Shown here one piece after another: positions 23,828 to 37,614 of a stretch of DNA of 64,000 bases. The stretch spans positions 17,362 to 81,361 of the forward strand of contig JAANDG010000641.1 in the NCBI GenBank assembly GCA_036852015.1, given 5' to 3'. The notes beneath the pieces are model-generated. The model was not told the origin of the DNA and searched no databases. It was given only the letters and a program-made list of their open reading frames with translations. Both the position numbers and the translations under genes were made by a program. The DNA is from Pelodera strongyloides. Taxonomy: Eukaryota; Nematoda; Chromadorea; Rhabditida; Rhabditidae. Numbering within the stretch: position 1 is the first letter of the stretch; the number at the start of each line of letters is the position of its first letter.

Positions 23828-26800
23828 CTGAAATATCAGAGATTTAATTTTTCTTCTCCATTTCCATTTGCAATTGAATTGCACGCCGTGGGGTTGCCGC
23901 TTGAGCGCCATAAACATGCCGCTGGCGCGCCATTTCGCATCGGTCTTTTGGCGGCAAGCGACGGCTAATCACGGCCCAGGTGCACGCCATTTCGCATTTT
24001 TTCACCACGTTGCCAACTGGACTTTACATGCCGAAAGGCTTTCGTCAGTGCGGGAAAAAAACTACAAGAAACGACATTTTCCACGCAACGTTACGGCGGG
24101 AAACTTTCATGTCAGAACACAACGGCCTGCAACATTTGCCACGCCGCTTGCACGCCAATTTTCACTGTTCACTCGTGTCCATAAGCTGATGGAGAAAACG
24201 CAAACTTATAGGTAACCCAACCTATGTTAGCGCTATCCCGCTAACAAAGGAAGCACAACCTTACAGAGTTAAAGAGAGATAGTATTACGGCTCCTTTCTC
24301 ACGAAATGAGCAAATGAAGTAAATGGGACCAAAACAAGAAATTATCCTTGCCCCTTTTCGGAAAGTAATTGTTCGACCGGCCCTTCCCGCAGGAGTTGCC
24401 ACACCGGCCGTACAACAGAAACACCACAAAATGTACACAAATCAGAAACCCATTACTTGCGTTTACCAACAAACGACACATCATTAAGAAAACACAATTT
24501 ATCGATTAACAAAGTAACAATGTGATGGGTTAACAATGGGGTACTGCACGATGGGGAGATCGAGTCCAAAGGGTGAGGATCGTAGAAACACTGAAAGAAG
24601 TTCAGTGTTCTTTGGAGATTTAATTGATCGAATGACTCATTGAAGACCAATACGAGTAAAACATTGAATAACGATAAATGACAAATAAACAAAGGTACCT
24701 GAGAAAAAGAGTGGCCTCCAGAGAGTGGCAGTTCGAAAGGACGAGTATCGAGGAAATCCTCGGCTCAACAGGATCATCTTGGGGACGAAGTTCTCGGATC
24801 AGAGCTAGAGCGAGCGGTCACATCACGTACATCAAAAAACCCAATTCGAATAAAATGTGTTTTCTTTTCTCATTTTCGATACAATACAGTATACAATTGA
24901 TGAGCAGGTTCTATGACAAAGGTGAGGTGGTTCAAAAGATGGTTCAAATGTTGTAGAGGTTACGGTAGAGCGAGTTATAGAGTTGCGCGACTAGCGGAAC
25001 ACTCCGGAAAACGAGAAAAATGGTATGGTGGTAAGAGGTTTACCTTGTTAATTGCATGGAGGTGGGTGGGTTGAGATCGATGGTGACGAGTTGAACATGA
25101 ACGGCTTTTGAGGTTGACTGACGGGTAGAGGGTTCTGTAATTGGTTTGTTAGTTTGTTTGTTGAAGTTTTTAATGGTTTCCTTAGGTAGACAGCTAATTG
25201 ATGACATCCTGATTGAGTTATTTAGGTTACTAATTGACAGTTAGGCGTTGATAGGTAACAGATTGAGGTAAATTGATATACTAGTTGAGCCGAAAAAGAG
25301 TTTGAGGTTTAACTGATTAGAAGGTTCGAATTATAGTTCGAGAGCATTGGCTATAAATTAGATTAGGTTGAAGTTTAAAGGTTTCTAGATTACCTGCAAG
25401 TTAGACGATCAGGCTGTCGAGCACACCGTCCTCCATCGCTATGTGTTGACAGGCCGCGGTTCCGTGTTCTCCCAATCCGCATTTTCGACACGGGAAGCGC
25501 GGCTGGCAGGTTACTGTAGGCGCATGTCTCCCGAAACACGACTCACAGTTGCCAGCGAATCTTGCGTACAGGATCCTGTGCGAGTACTTAACACCGGACA
25601 TACATTGGACCAGGGGGTGTTTGAGTCCAACAACCAAGTGGAGAGGGCACAATTTAGCTTGAGGGTTGTGGGAGAATGATGTACGCGGCTCCCTGGTCAG
25701 CTTGCTGAAGATCGTACAGGCAGCTTCTAGACCATAACGCTCCACTGTGTAGGCGAACGAATCATTCAGGAGCGTGATGTTCGAGCTGCACAGGTCAGTT
25801 CTCCGAAGAAGAAAACTCCTGTCTTCGCCCGTCATCCGGTGATCGACTGGAGGGTGATTCGGATTTTCCGAGGGGCTGACGGGTACCACTAGGTGACGTC
25901 CTTGATGGCTCGGCCGAAAGGCTATCTTCCGGGTTGTCGGGGTCATGTGTGCTGCCGTCGGAGGAGAGAGCGAAGAAGTCATCTAAAGTTTGAGGTTGTG
26001 TGGTTTTATTACCTGATTTTTTTTTTTTTTTGGTGAAGGCTTAAGTGGTAAGATAAGTGGTAAGATAGTGGTTTAGGTTTGGTGAGCTGCTGTTAACTTC
26101 GTCTCTTGTTTGGAGGTTTTGCTCAGAGGCTGTTTCCGAGGTTACTCTGGTGAGCACTTATGGAGAAATTTTGAGACAGTAAGAAATAAAGATGGGTAAA
26201 GCTATGGTAGGTTGTGGAGAGAAGTTTTTAGGTTAAGTTATGGTGGTCATGATTGAATTAAGTTTTTACCTTAGCTTTCTTCGCTGGTGAAGGGTTCGTC
26301 GGATTGGGGTTTTCGGGGTTGAGGTTCTCGGTTTCCTTGTGGCTGGACTCGTCCCCTCCCTCGTCGTTCGGCTTCGGGGTTGAGTCAGATCTAGGTTTTT
26401 AGGTGTTATATTTGCAGGGTTCAGGTAGTTCTAGGTAGATGAATATATTTACGGATATCGGTTTTGTTTATGATTCGTTTTGAATTTCGCTAAGTTATCG
26501 GTTTGGTACTCGATAAGGTTGGACATGGTATGGTTAGAGGGTAACAGATATTGTTAATAGGTTCACATGATGAACAGCTGTGCTAGAGGGTTATAGTAGG
26601 AGAAGTTTACATTGGATACATTAAACGGTTTATAGATTGATTCAATGAAAACTGACCTTTTGTAGTTCGTGATGAAATCTTTGAGAACGGCGGGGTTTAT
26701 TCCGAAAGTCTCGGAGACGCTGGTCAGCAATTGTTCATTTCCGTCCTGGGTTTGGAGGTTCACGATGGCGTCTGTCAGCTCGTTGATCTCCTCGACATCA

Positions 26801-27394
26801 TCTGTCGGGGGCGGGGGTGGTGGTCTGGTTTCTTCGTTTGGTGGGTTTTCGGGTTCGGGAGGCTTGAACTCGGTGTCGGGTCCCAACAACGCTTCCTCCG
26901 AGTATTCGTCTTCCTTCAGATTTTCCATTCTGCAATGAATCATTGTTGATTGGTTTTGGGGTGATAGTTTCACGAGAATTCATTCGAGTGGCCAAAAGGG
27001 GGTAAATGGTTGAGTTGTTTAGATCTAGTGAGAACTGGTTCGAATGTTCAATAGCTGATAGTTTAGTTTATGGTTTCAAATTTTCGAGATGATGAAAGAA
27101 GAACAGGAAATTTAGTCACTCTCAATAAATTAACTAACCGAGGTCAAATAGAGGTTGAATAGTTCTTTTTAGGAGAAAAAAGAGAAAAAAAAAAATACGC
27201 ACGTATAACAAATAGTGAGACAGACCAGAAAAAAAGAAACAAAAAAATGAGAGAAAATTTCAAATTTAATTCAAATATATTTTTTTTGTTAGTTTCCTAC
27301 TGTAGTTTTCGTGTTGAGACCTTTTTGTTGCTATAGGTATGGGGTGGGCGGGTTTAGTGTAGTGTGATGCATTTGGTTGAGTGCATGCACGATG

Positions 27395-27463
<69 letters not shown>

Positions 27464-30400
27464 ATTTGAAGTCCATTTGGTTTTTTGTTATGGTTCTTTG
27501 TGTTTTGTGTTTTTTTTTTATTTTTTCTTTGATTTGTTATTCGTTATAGTTCCCGTTGTGTCGTTTCTATCGGTGAGGGTTGGTTCTTGTTGGTTTGTTT
27601 AGATGTGTGTTCTTCGTTTCTTGATTTTTGTTGTTCGTTGTTTCTGTTTGTGGTTGGTTGTTTTGAGTTGATGTACTTAGAGGGAATACTTGGTTTATAG
27701 GTCGTTTTAGGGTTTTTCCTGTTCTGAGGGTTATAGTGACGGTTCGTGTTTTTCCGTCTTTGCCTGTGTGGATTTCGGTTATTTTTCCGATAGGCCATTC
27801 GTTTTTTGGTGACGTTGCATTCTGGATTAGTACGTTTTCGTTTAGTTGTGGGGTTCTATCGTGTGTTGTGTGGCGGTGAGAATTCATGGATCCACGGTTT
27901 TTGCGTTCATTGAGTTGTGAGATGTATATGTTTGACCAAACATCCCATACTTGTTTGTCTAACGTCATTCGGTTCTTGTATAATTGTTGCATTGATTCAG
28001 GTATCTTGGTTTGATGCTCATTTGTTTCGGGTTCATCAAAGTTCAGCTCGTGGACCAGATTTATGTTGGGAAACAAGAAATCAGCAGGACGAAGTACGAT
28101 AGGTGGGTCTTCTGTTTCTGCGATTGGTCTGGAGTTTATAATTGCTTCTACTCTAATGAGTAGTTGCTGAAGTTCTTTCTTTGAGGTTGGTAGTTTTGTG
28201 GTTAGTTTGGTTAAGGTTTCCTTTACCGTTCGGACTAGACGTTCAAAATGTCCGCCTTGCCAAGGTGCTGATGGGGTGTTAAATTGCCATTTTATTCCTG
28301 TATGGCTGGTTCTGATTGTTGTGGTTTCGGGGTCTGTTTCAAGGTTTATTGGGGTTGTGTGGTTAGACTGATTTCCGATTAATTTGGCAGCTTTGACGAA
28401 ATTTGTTCCATTGTCCGTGATAATGAGACTGGGTTTTCCTCGTCTGCTTATGAATCGTTCTAAGCAGTCGAGAAATTCCTGGGTACTCATGTTATCGGCT
28501 AGTTCGATATGTATGGCTCTTGTTACCATGCATACGAAGAGGGTGATCCAAGTTTTGGTTTGGGTGTGGTTGGTTTCGTTTATGAGGTAAGGTCCTGCGT
28601 GATCTATTCCGCAGTTGTTGAATGGTCGGTTTTTGGTTACTCGGTCTTTTGGTAATGGTGGCATTTCAGGGTACCTGAAGGGGAGGACGGCTTCTCTTCG
28701 ACACTCGAAGCAGGTTTGTACGGTTTCTTTGATTGTTTTGGTTACTTTGGTTTGAAATGAAAAATATTTTTTCATTATTGATGAGGTGAATACTTGGTTA
28801 TAGTGAGTGTTGTTTGACCAGTGGTGGTGGTTTGTTATCATTCGGATGAAGTGTTTTTCGTTTGTGAGGTATGGGGTTCCTTGAGGATCTAGTCCTGCGT
28901 GTTCTAGTCGTGTACGAGTTCGTATGATTTGGTTTTCGTCTGAATACGTAGCGATTTTGTTTCTAGTTTCTGTGGTTATTGTTTCAAGGTTGCGTAGTTG
29001 GTGTTCTTTGATGAGAAATAGAGTTGCGTTCTTTTTCCCGTCAATTGTTGATGTTGTAAGAGGTGTTTCTGTTTCTTTGTTGAATGTTTCGAGGATAGGT
29101 TGGAATTGATGGTTAGGTTTTGTTTTCTTTATCCACGTTGTTGCAATGCGTAGAACTACTTCAGTTGATTTCAGTAGTCTTTTCCAGGTTCCGTGTTCAC
29201 CGATCGAGATGATGGATTCGTACCGCGTTGTGGAGGGGACGTTTTCAGGTAATTTTTGTTTTGTTTTGGTTAGATTTGAGATTAAGGGTGGAGGTTCGTT
29301 TTGTTTTGATGGTAGTTTGGGTTCTTTGGTTAGATCTTCTACTTCTCCTAAATCTTCAGGTAGTTGGTAGATGGTTCGTGAGTTTTCTGGCCAGTTTATG
29401 GTTGGGGTTTCTAGGAATTTGGGTCCATGAAACCATAGGTTCCAATCTATATCGGTCTTGTTGAAGACTTTTGTTCCATAGTCAGCAGGGTTGATATCTC
29501 CTCTGATATGGTGGATGTTAGTTGGTATTTTGTGGGTTTCGGTTAGGGTTTTGTAGATTTTCCGGCTTTTTAGTACTCTGTTTCTGGTAAACACGTCCAT
29601 GTTAGTGGTATTGGGTTTGGTGATTTGTTGGATTGCTACCATAGAGTCGGAGAATAGTTTGATGGAGGTTATTTTGGCTAGGGTTGATTTCATTTCCTCT
29701 ACTATAAATTGTGCGAATTCGAATCCTTTCAATATCGCTTGCAATTCAGCTCGAGGAACGGTCAAAGGATGTGCTAGCGGATTGAGGTTATTGGTCCCGG
29801 ATAGGAGGTGAGGTTTCGCGTTGTTTATTTGTACGTAAGTACATGTAGCATAGGCTAGAGGTGAAGCGTCGGTAAAGATATAGAGGGTGTTTTCCGTGTT
29901 GTTGGCGAATATGGTTCTAGGTATTGAGATATTTTGGGTTCCGAGGTTCTTTTTTATTTGTTCCCATTTGGTTTGGTGGTTTTGTGCTATAGGTGCTTTC
30001 CATTTTATTCCATATTTCCACATTTCTTGACCGAATAGTTTGGCCTCCACCATGAGTGGTGTCGACCATCCTAGTGGATCATAAACCTTGTGAAGTGCGG
30101 AATAAATGGTTCCAAGGGTTATTGAGTTTTTGATGCGTTTCAGTTTATCGTCGATTTTGACTGATAGTTCATATCTGTCGGTTATTAGGTTCCAATTGAT
30201 TCCGAGTAGTTTTTGTTGGGGTTTGTCGTTTCTGAGGTTTTGAGGTATTTTTGTTTGTGCGTAGCGATCATTGGTAGCATATTCGCGTAGGTTCATTGAT
30301 AATTGTTGAAAGATTTCGTGGCTTTTAGTTTGGGTAGTTAGAATTTCTTCGGTGGTTTCTCCGTCGATAACTACATTATCGACGTATAGATCTCGTTTGA

Positions 30401-33400
30401 TTTTGTTGCAAAGTTGTGGTTCTTGTTTGTTTTGGTTTAAGTGATGGTTTACTGATGCTGAGAGAAGAAAGGGTGAGCAAGTTAGTCCGAAAGGGACTCT
30501 AGTGAAGCGGTAGTGGATTAGATTGTTCTCAGTTGGGGGTTTATTGATGTCTTTTAACCATAGAAAGCGTGTTGAATCGCGTTCTTCTGGTAGTAGGCCA
30601 ATTTGGTGAAATGCCTTTTCGATATCTGCGATCATCATGTTTTTATATGATCTCGTTCGTAGTAGTGATCCTGCTACTTTGGGTAGGGTGGTGGGTCCAG
30701 GGTGTAAGAGGTCATTGATAGAGGGTTGATTGCGGTAATGAGCTGATCCGTCATATACTATACGGACCTTGGTTGTGTTACTTGTTTCCTTAAATACTGG
30801 GTGGTGTGCGAGGTAATGGATTCTGTTTTGTGATTCGGTTATTTGTTCTTGTGGTACTAGTTCAATGATGTGGTTTTGAAGTTGAGTTTCAAAGATTTGT
30901 TTATATTCTTCGAGTTGTTTCTGGCTTCCTTTAAATATAGGTATGATGTTTTCGAGTCGTTTGAGAGCGAGGTGGTAATTGGTTGGTAGTTCACGGTTAT
31001 CTTCCTTCCTCCAACAAAGTTTTACGTGTAATCGATCGTTGATCCACTGGGCGTTGTTTTCAAAATCTTCTATGATGTTCCGATTTTGTTCTTCAATGGT
31101 TTCATTGTTTTCCAGTGCCCAGGGGTCTTCGATCACCTTAGTTTTGGTGGTACAGGTTGTTGGGTTGTTGTAGTGTTCCGAGTTTTGTGTTTCGTTTCCA
31201 GATATGACGTTTCCCAGTTTTGTTGGGGTTATTATCAATCCGGATGGTAGGTGGTTTATTGTTTGGTGTTCGAGGTAGAATAGGTTCAGGTAATCTTGAC
31301 CGATTATTATTTCAGGTTGGATGTTCCACTTCTTCATGCGGATTTCGGGAAACGATCAAGTCTTCAGTTTCGAGGTGTTGGAGGTCAGCGTTTGATAGTT
31401 TTTGGATGATTATTTCGTCCACGATGTGTGGTATAGAGAATAGTTTAAGTGTTCCGATGTTTTTGAGGTTTATGATTACTTCGTTGCTTAGCCAATGTTG
31501 GCGTTGTCCTCCGAATACGGTTGTTTCTATGTGTTTTTGGTTGATGATGGGAAGGTTGAGTTGCTTCGACTGTTTCGTCTAGTATGAAGGATTGTTGTGC
31601 TCCACTATCCAAAAATAGGTCGATGTTGTGTTCTTGGTTTAGGTTAGTTATGGTACCGGTTGCGATTGCTAGTTGTGGGTGTTTGGGGTATCGAGGTTGG
31701 GGGTTATGTGATTTTACAGATTGTACTAAGGTTTGAGGATGTGATTGTTCTCTTTCCAGATTAGTCGCGAAAGGAATGGTTCCCTGTGGTGTGGGTTTCG
31801 TATGGATCTTCCTCAATCTCCTGACGATCATGGTCGAAGTACAGGTGAGTCGGTTCATTTTGTTTTAGGATTGAATACGTTTTCCTTTCAGGTATCGGTG
31901 GTGTTTGGTGTCGATTTCTGGATGGCATTGGTGAGCGATGGTTCGAAGGATACGATCTTTGTCGAGAGTCGGACTCGGATCTGGTTGTGGAGGTTTGTGG
32001 TTTTGTTTTGTTTGAATACGGGCTTGTAGAGCGCCCAGATGATGTTCTGGAAGGTGTTCTGTTGTATCTGTTGTTGTAGTTGTTGTGATGTTGTTTATGT
32101 TTGTTTGATGATGTTTGTCTGTTTTCAGAGTAGTCTCTGTTCCTGTAGTTTGTTTGGTTGTTGTGATAGTTATTTCGATCTCTTTCGTTCGATCTGTCTC
32201 TGTTCCATGTTCGTTGGTTGTATGGGTGGTAGGTACTGTTTGAGCGGTTGCTTGAGTTTTCTCGACTTCTGTCGAAAGACGGGGTTCGGAAGCTTACGCG
32301 GTTTGGTGATTTGTAGTCGTGGTAGCGTGATCTGTGGTTTCCGTGGTGTCTGTCGTTGCTACGACTTCTACTTCTCCAGTAATTGTTTCGTGATTGGTCG
32401 TGAGGTGATTGGTTTGAGTGGTTGTGGTGATATGATGATGTTTCGTGTTTGCGTGGTTCTTGGTTTCTTTGTGTTTGTAGCTGGAGTTCGATTTGTTTGC
32501 AAAAGCTTTGGTAGTGAGGTCCTTCGCAATCTGTGCAACGTGCTTGATCACATTCGTATGATTTGTGATCTGTTTCGAAGCAGATTTTGCAACGGGAATG
32601 CATGTTCTGTATTTTCAATGCTTTTTGTTCAGGTTTGATGTTCGAGCAGTCGACTGGTCGATGCCCCAGTTCCTCACAAAAGATGCAGGGAGTGAACTCG
32701 GCTCTGCGGAGGTAATTGTTGGTGATTTGGTTTTCGGTTTTGGTGATTATGTTACAGGTTCTTTGCATAGCCTCGAACATTTCGTTCGTACTCCAGTTGA
32801 AGCAATCTTCTGGGTAAGAAGTTTCTACTCTGGCTTTGAAGCTTCGTGGGAACTTCTCCCAGCATGTTTCGCGGTAGTGGATGGTGTTCGTGGGATCATA
32901 CTGGTTGAGGTTTTTGGATAATGCTTTCAGTCGGAGGATGTTTTCCTGGATTTCTTTTGTGGTTTTAGCTGGTTTCATGAAGGCAAATTGGTTGTAGATC
33001 GAGTTGACAACGACTTGTTTGTTGCCATATTGATCTCGTAGGTACTTCACCGCTTCGTGGTAGCAATGTTCCATGTTTTGGAGGTTGGAGAGTTGATTCT
33101 GTATGTCGGGGGTGCATTTTTGTTGCAAAAGTTGGAATTTGGTTATTTCGGGGATTTGTGGGTAGCGTTCCAGGATGTATGTTGTGGTGTTTATGAATGA
33201 TCTGAAGTTTTCAGGCTTCCCGTCGAACGTGGGGATCACAAGATGAAGTTGTTCGAGAGGTATGTTTGTGTTTGGGTGTACTGGTGGTGGTGTTTCATAG
33301 TTTTGGCGGTTGTGGTTCAGTGGCATGTTGAGTGTTTGATATTGGTTGGCGGTTTGATAGCTGATTCCTAGGTGGTTGTTCATGGGTTGTGGTGTTTGCG

Positions 33401-36400
33401 TTTGGTGATAGTTTTGGTAAACGTTTTGGTTGTTCCTATTCAGGTTCAGTTGCGGTTCATTACAGATGGCGTGATTCGCTTGTCTGGGTGCGTTCCAGTG
33501 AGGATTCGACGCTATCGCTGGCGTCGGTCTTGGTTGAGCAGTGGATTGGTTCTGAGGTTGGTGAAGGTTGGTGTATGATGATGCGAAGATTGGTGTTTCT
33601 CTAGTGATTTGTTGCAATCTTTCGAGTTCGGCGTTCATTGCTCTCATTTCCATGAATTGTCTAGTGTTTGTATGAGTCAGTTCCAGGTTTGCGTTGTTGA
33701 GAGTCTGGATCAATGCGATTTCGGATTCGCGGGTGGTTTGCTGTTGGATAGGCTGCTGGGTTTGTTTGAGGCTTACTGTTTGGGTTGTTCTTTGGTTACG
33801 CGTTAGGGTGATTTGTTTTTGCTGGGTAGGTGCGATTTGTTGTGATTGTGGGTTAGTAGTTTGTAGTAGTGGGGTGTTGAAGAGGTTAGGTTGACTTGAG
33901 GTTCTATTGTCTTGTTGTAGTGGTGAGGGGATGAGAGCAGTGGTTGATAGGTTGAGGTTAATGCAGCTGGGTGCTAGGTTGTGGTTAAAAGATCTAGGGG
34001 GCTGTGGGTTTCTTTTGTTTTCAGATGTCAGGCTGTCCTGGTTCTCATGTTCTTCACCTCTCTCTCCTTCGTTGTTGATGTCGTCAAGGTCGTTCTTTTC
34101 GTCGTTGTTGTCGACGTCGTCCTCGTCTGTGTCGACCTTGGTTGTGGAACCATCGCTGTGAACAAGGGTGAGTGTTTTACCGGTTTCAGTTTGGTACAGA
34201 TTTTCTAGGGCTCGGAGTTTGTTCGTACAGTTTTTAAGGGTGGTAAATGCTTCCTGTGTTTCGAGTTTTTCGATCCAGTTTTGGTAGTCAGTTTTGGTTT
34301 CAGTTAGTTGGTGAGAGGTTGCGAGTTTGATGGCTTTGTCTAGTTTGATGTGGTGTTCAAGGAAGGTTTTGAAGAAGCGTTGAAACTGTTCTTCTTCATC
34401 AGGGGGGATTCCAGCTTGTTGCCAATAGGCTATGCCTGGATCTCCAGTCGTCGTAAACCACTTTTTCGCTTTTGTGACGCTAGTTTTCGCGTGGGAAAAC
34501 AACATCTGAAATACTCTATTTTAGGTCCCTAGCTTCTGGTATCCGATGCCTGGTCATGGTATCAGATTACCAGTGGGTTATGGATGCTGCGTTCGACGAA
34601 CAAGACGACTTCGATGACCTGCACAACAATGAACAATTCGATCAATAAACACATGAATGTTCAATAACAATAAAAATACGAGACAATAATTACTTGTTTG
34701 TTTGACTGTGATTCCTTGGTTAACAGTTTATCAGAAATAGATTTTGGTGATTTTGTTAGATACTGGTTGATGTTTTGACGGTTTTACGATTAAGTATCAT
34801 CGATTAGTCACGAGTTCTTGGTGTTCAAACGAGGTTCTGTGTTCACTGTTTCTGTCACGACTTCCAATTTCCTTTCAAAACAGCGGAATTTCATTACACC
34901 TTTTATTTTGAAATAGGTTAAGTGTTATCCGACGTTGGTTGAAGGTTGAAGTGGTCGGGTCGGTTGGTACGGTTCATCGTGTTGATCTGAATTGGTTTGG
35001 CGTTATTATTTATGGGGATACGTTGGTTAATAATTGGTTATAGTTGACACGGAATACGATTTACAACAAGATGGTTGATCTGGTTTTTGGTTAACGAGAT
35101 AAGAAGTTCAAAAGGTATTATGGTGAATGGTCATAGTTGAGAAGAATGGTGTTTGATCACTAAAGTTTGAATGGTCATAGTTGAGAAGAATGGTGTTTGA
35201 TCACTCACGTTTAGGTTAAGGTTCCTGGGGTTTTGGAGTTGGCGCAGTCCTCCTTGATGGTTCATGGGTGCGGTTCGGTGTTTGCGGATATAATCTGAAA
35301 TTGTGATATAGTGATGATGGTTTAATGTTCTGCTCAGCTGCTCTGAAGAAGACTTCTTCCTCACAACGACTTTCTGGCACATTTCCTGGGCCCTGGGAGA
35401 GGTAGCTACTCTCTCCTCTTGCCCATGTTGCCTAGCCGGCACTTATGGACCTTTCATAATCAGACAGTTGTCTTGATCTTGTCAAGAACGTCGCTGAAAT
35501 GAGCAATAGCAACCTTTTAAGGCTAGAATTGCTATCGTGGGCGAAACCTGTAAATTTGGTGTATTATTGATGGTCAATTGTTGGTACGCCGGGTTTTAGT
35601 TTTTAGAATTTTGGTCCGGATTTGAAGAATCCGGACGGTGCACCATTTGTTCGACCGGCCCTTCCCGCAGGAGTTGCCACACCGGCCGTACAACAGAAAC
35701 ACCACAAAATGTACACAAATCAGAAACCCATTACTTGCGTTTACCAACAAACGACACATCATTAAGAAAACACAATTTATCGATTAACAAAGTAACAATG
35801 TGATGGGTTAACAATGGGGTACTGCACGATGGGGAGATCGAGTCCAAAGGGTGAGGATCGTAGAAACACTGAAAGAAGTTCAGTGTTCTTTGGAGATTTA
35901 ATTGATCGAATGACTCATTGAAAGACCAATACGAGTGAAACATTGAATAACGATAAATGACAAATAAACAAAGGTACCTGAGAAAAAGAGTGGCCTCCAG
36001 AGAGTGGCAGTTCGAAAGGACGAGTATCGAGGAAATCCTCGGCTCAACAGGATCATCTTGGGGACGAAGTTCTCGGATCAGAGCTAGAGCGAGCGGTCAC
36101 ATCACGTACATCAAAAAACCCAATTCGAATAAAATGTGTTTTCTTTTCTCATTTTCGATACAATACAGTATACAATTGATGAGCAGGTTCTATGACAAAG
36201 GTGAGGTGGTTCAAAAGATGGTTCAAATGTTGTAGAGGTTACGGTAGAGCGAGTTATAGAGTTGCGCGACTAGCGGAACAGTAATACTTTATGCAAAATA
36301 TTTAGCGCCCAGACGGGATCGAAGTACTAGTCCGAATTACAAATCTCGGAATGGTTATTAACCGGGAGATTTTTTGCACATACTTTGTTTTTCTGTTTGT

Positions 36401-36776
36401 TTCCACTAATAAAAGTAACCATTTTTGACAATAAAACCCCAAACTGGGTGCCATTTCGCTTTAAGTGGAAACTATTATTAACAAATCGAAATGAAATTAC
36501 CTGAGATGCGAATCGATGCTCCAGGATCGGCTACTTGATCACCTTGAACAACTTGCGAATCTTGTGCATCTTGGGCTCCTGATCCGCTGGTGGGCATCAC
36601 TACACTCGCATTCGGAACAGTTGAAACGGCGACAACATTACCAGATGTATTTCCTAAAGTGGGCTACTTTTTGGAAATTATGAGGAAAATAGTACTAGAA
36701 TTATAGAAATTATAGAATATAACTATGAAGGGAAACCAGCTGGGGAGAGTGAGAAAAAGAGAGGGGGAGAGAGAGG

Positions 36777-36841
<65 letters not shown>

Positions 36842-37567
36842 CGGGAGTGAGCGACAACAGAAAACACTAAAGAGTAGCGTGAGTATGAGGTATAAGTCAC
36901 GGGAGAGAGAAAAGATCTATATGGCACTTGTTTTACTCTTTCTACATCTAGCGTATCATAGAAGCATGTGAGTGGATGACCTAGACGCCGCTGGTGCACG
37001 GCGCTCCCCCAATAAGGTGCGCGGTTTGTGCGCAACAGGTGCGCCACACGTTTTACCATTCAATTGGCGAAGTCGCGACAGTTTCGAAACAAGTGCGCCA
37101 GTGGTGCGCCTCATGAGCGCCACATGTGTGCCATATGGTGTAAGCGCACCCCTGGAGCCCCTCCACACACCGTAGAGGTGGTGCGTCCCGCCCCCGTGTC
37201 ACACACTGTTTTTGTGCGCGGCGGTGTCGCGGAGTTTAACGTTGAGAGAGACAGATTTTGTGACTGTTCAGGTTGAGAAAGTCTTTCTGATTCCCGGGGG
37301 TCTTTTATCGGACTAGTTTATAAATAATTACCTTTACTGGGACCTTGGGATTCCTGGGCAAGAACAACACCTTGTACTCCTTGAGAAACTGGAGCTCGTC
37401 CACCATTCTGTGTACCTGGAAACAGATTTCTTTGGAAGTCACGCAGATAATATTACGTAGATTACATAGAATCTGTTTCATATTAGATGTATGAAGCAGT
37501 AGAATTATGAAGGGAAACTAACTAGAGAGACAGAGAGAGGGAAAGATTGCTCCAGAGAGAAAGACAT

Positions 37568-37614
<47 letters not shown>

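Larger units (their letters stand above)
24370..36280 (-). mobile_element. BEL/Pao LTR retrotransposon, 11.9 kb, recent insertion
   Basis: A full-length element on the minus strand: 5' LTR 35648-36280, primer-binding site, leader, gag, protease region, pol, accessory gene, 3' LTR 24370-25001. Both LTRs start TG and end CA on the plus strand and are flanked by the perfect 5-bp duplication GTAAT (24365-24369 and 36281-36285). By eye the LTRs differ by one base insertion and one substitution, so insertion was recent. It is longer than the common 5-9 kb of BEL elements because of about 2.5 kb between pol and the 3' LTR. It sits in an intron of the RGG gene, same orientation; without it that intron would be about 757 bp. 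Confidence 0.95.

Noticed and set aside
24678..24956. 92-codon plus-strand frame found in both LTRs
   Set aside because: Present twice only because the LTRs are copies; antisense to the element, no domain.
32039..32921. Plus-strand open frames of 199 and 118 codons
   Set aside because: Antisense to gag; Cys/Phe/Val-heavy composition mirrors the Asn/Arg/Ser-rich gag tail. No independent support.
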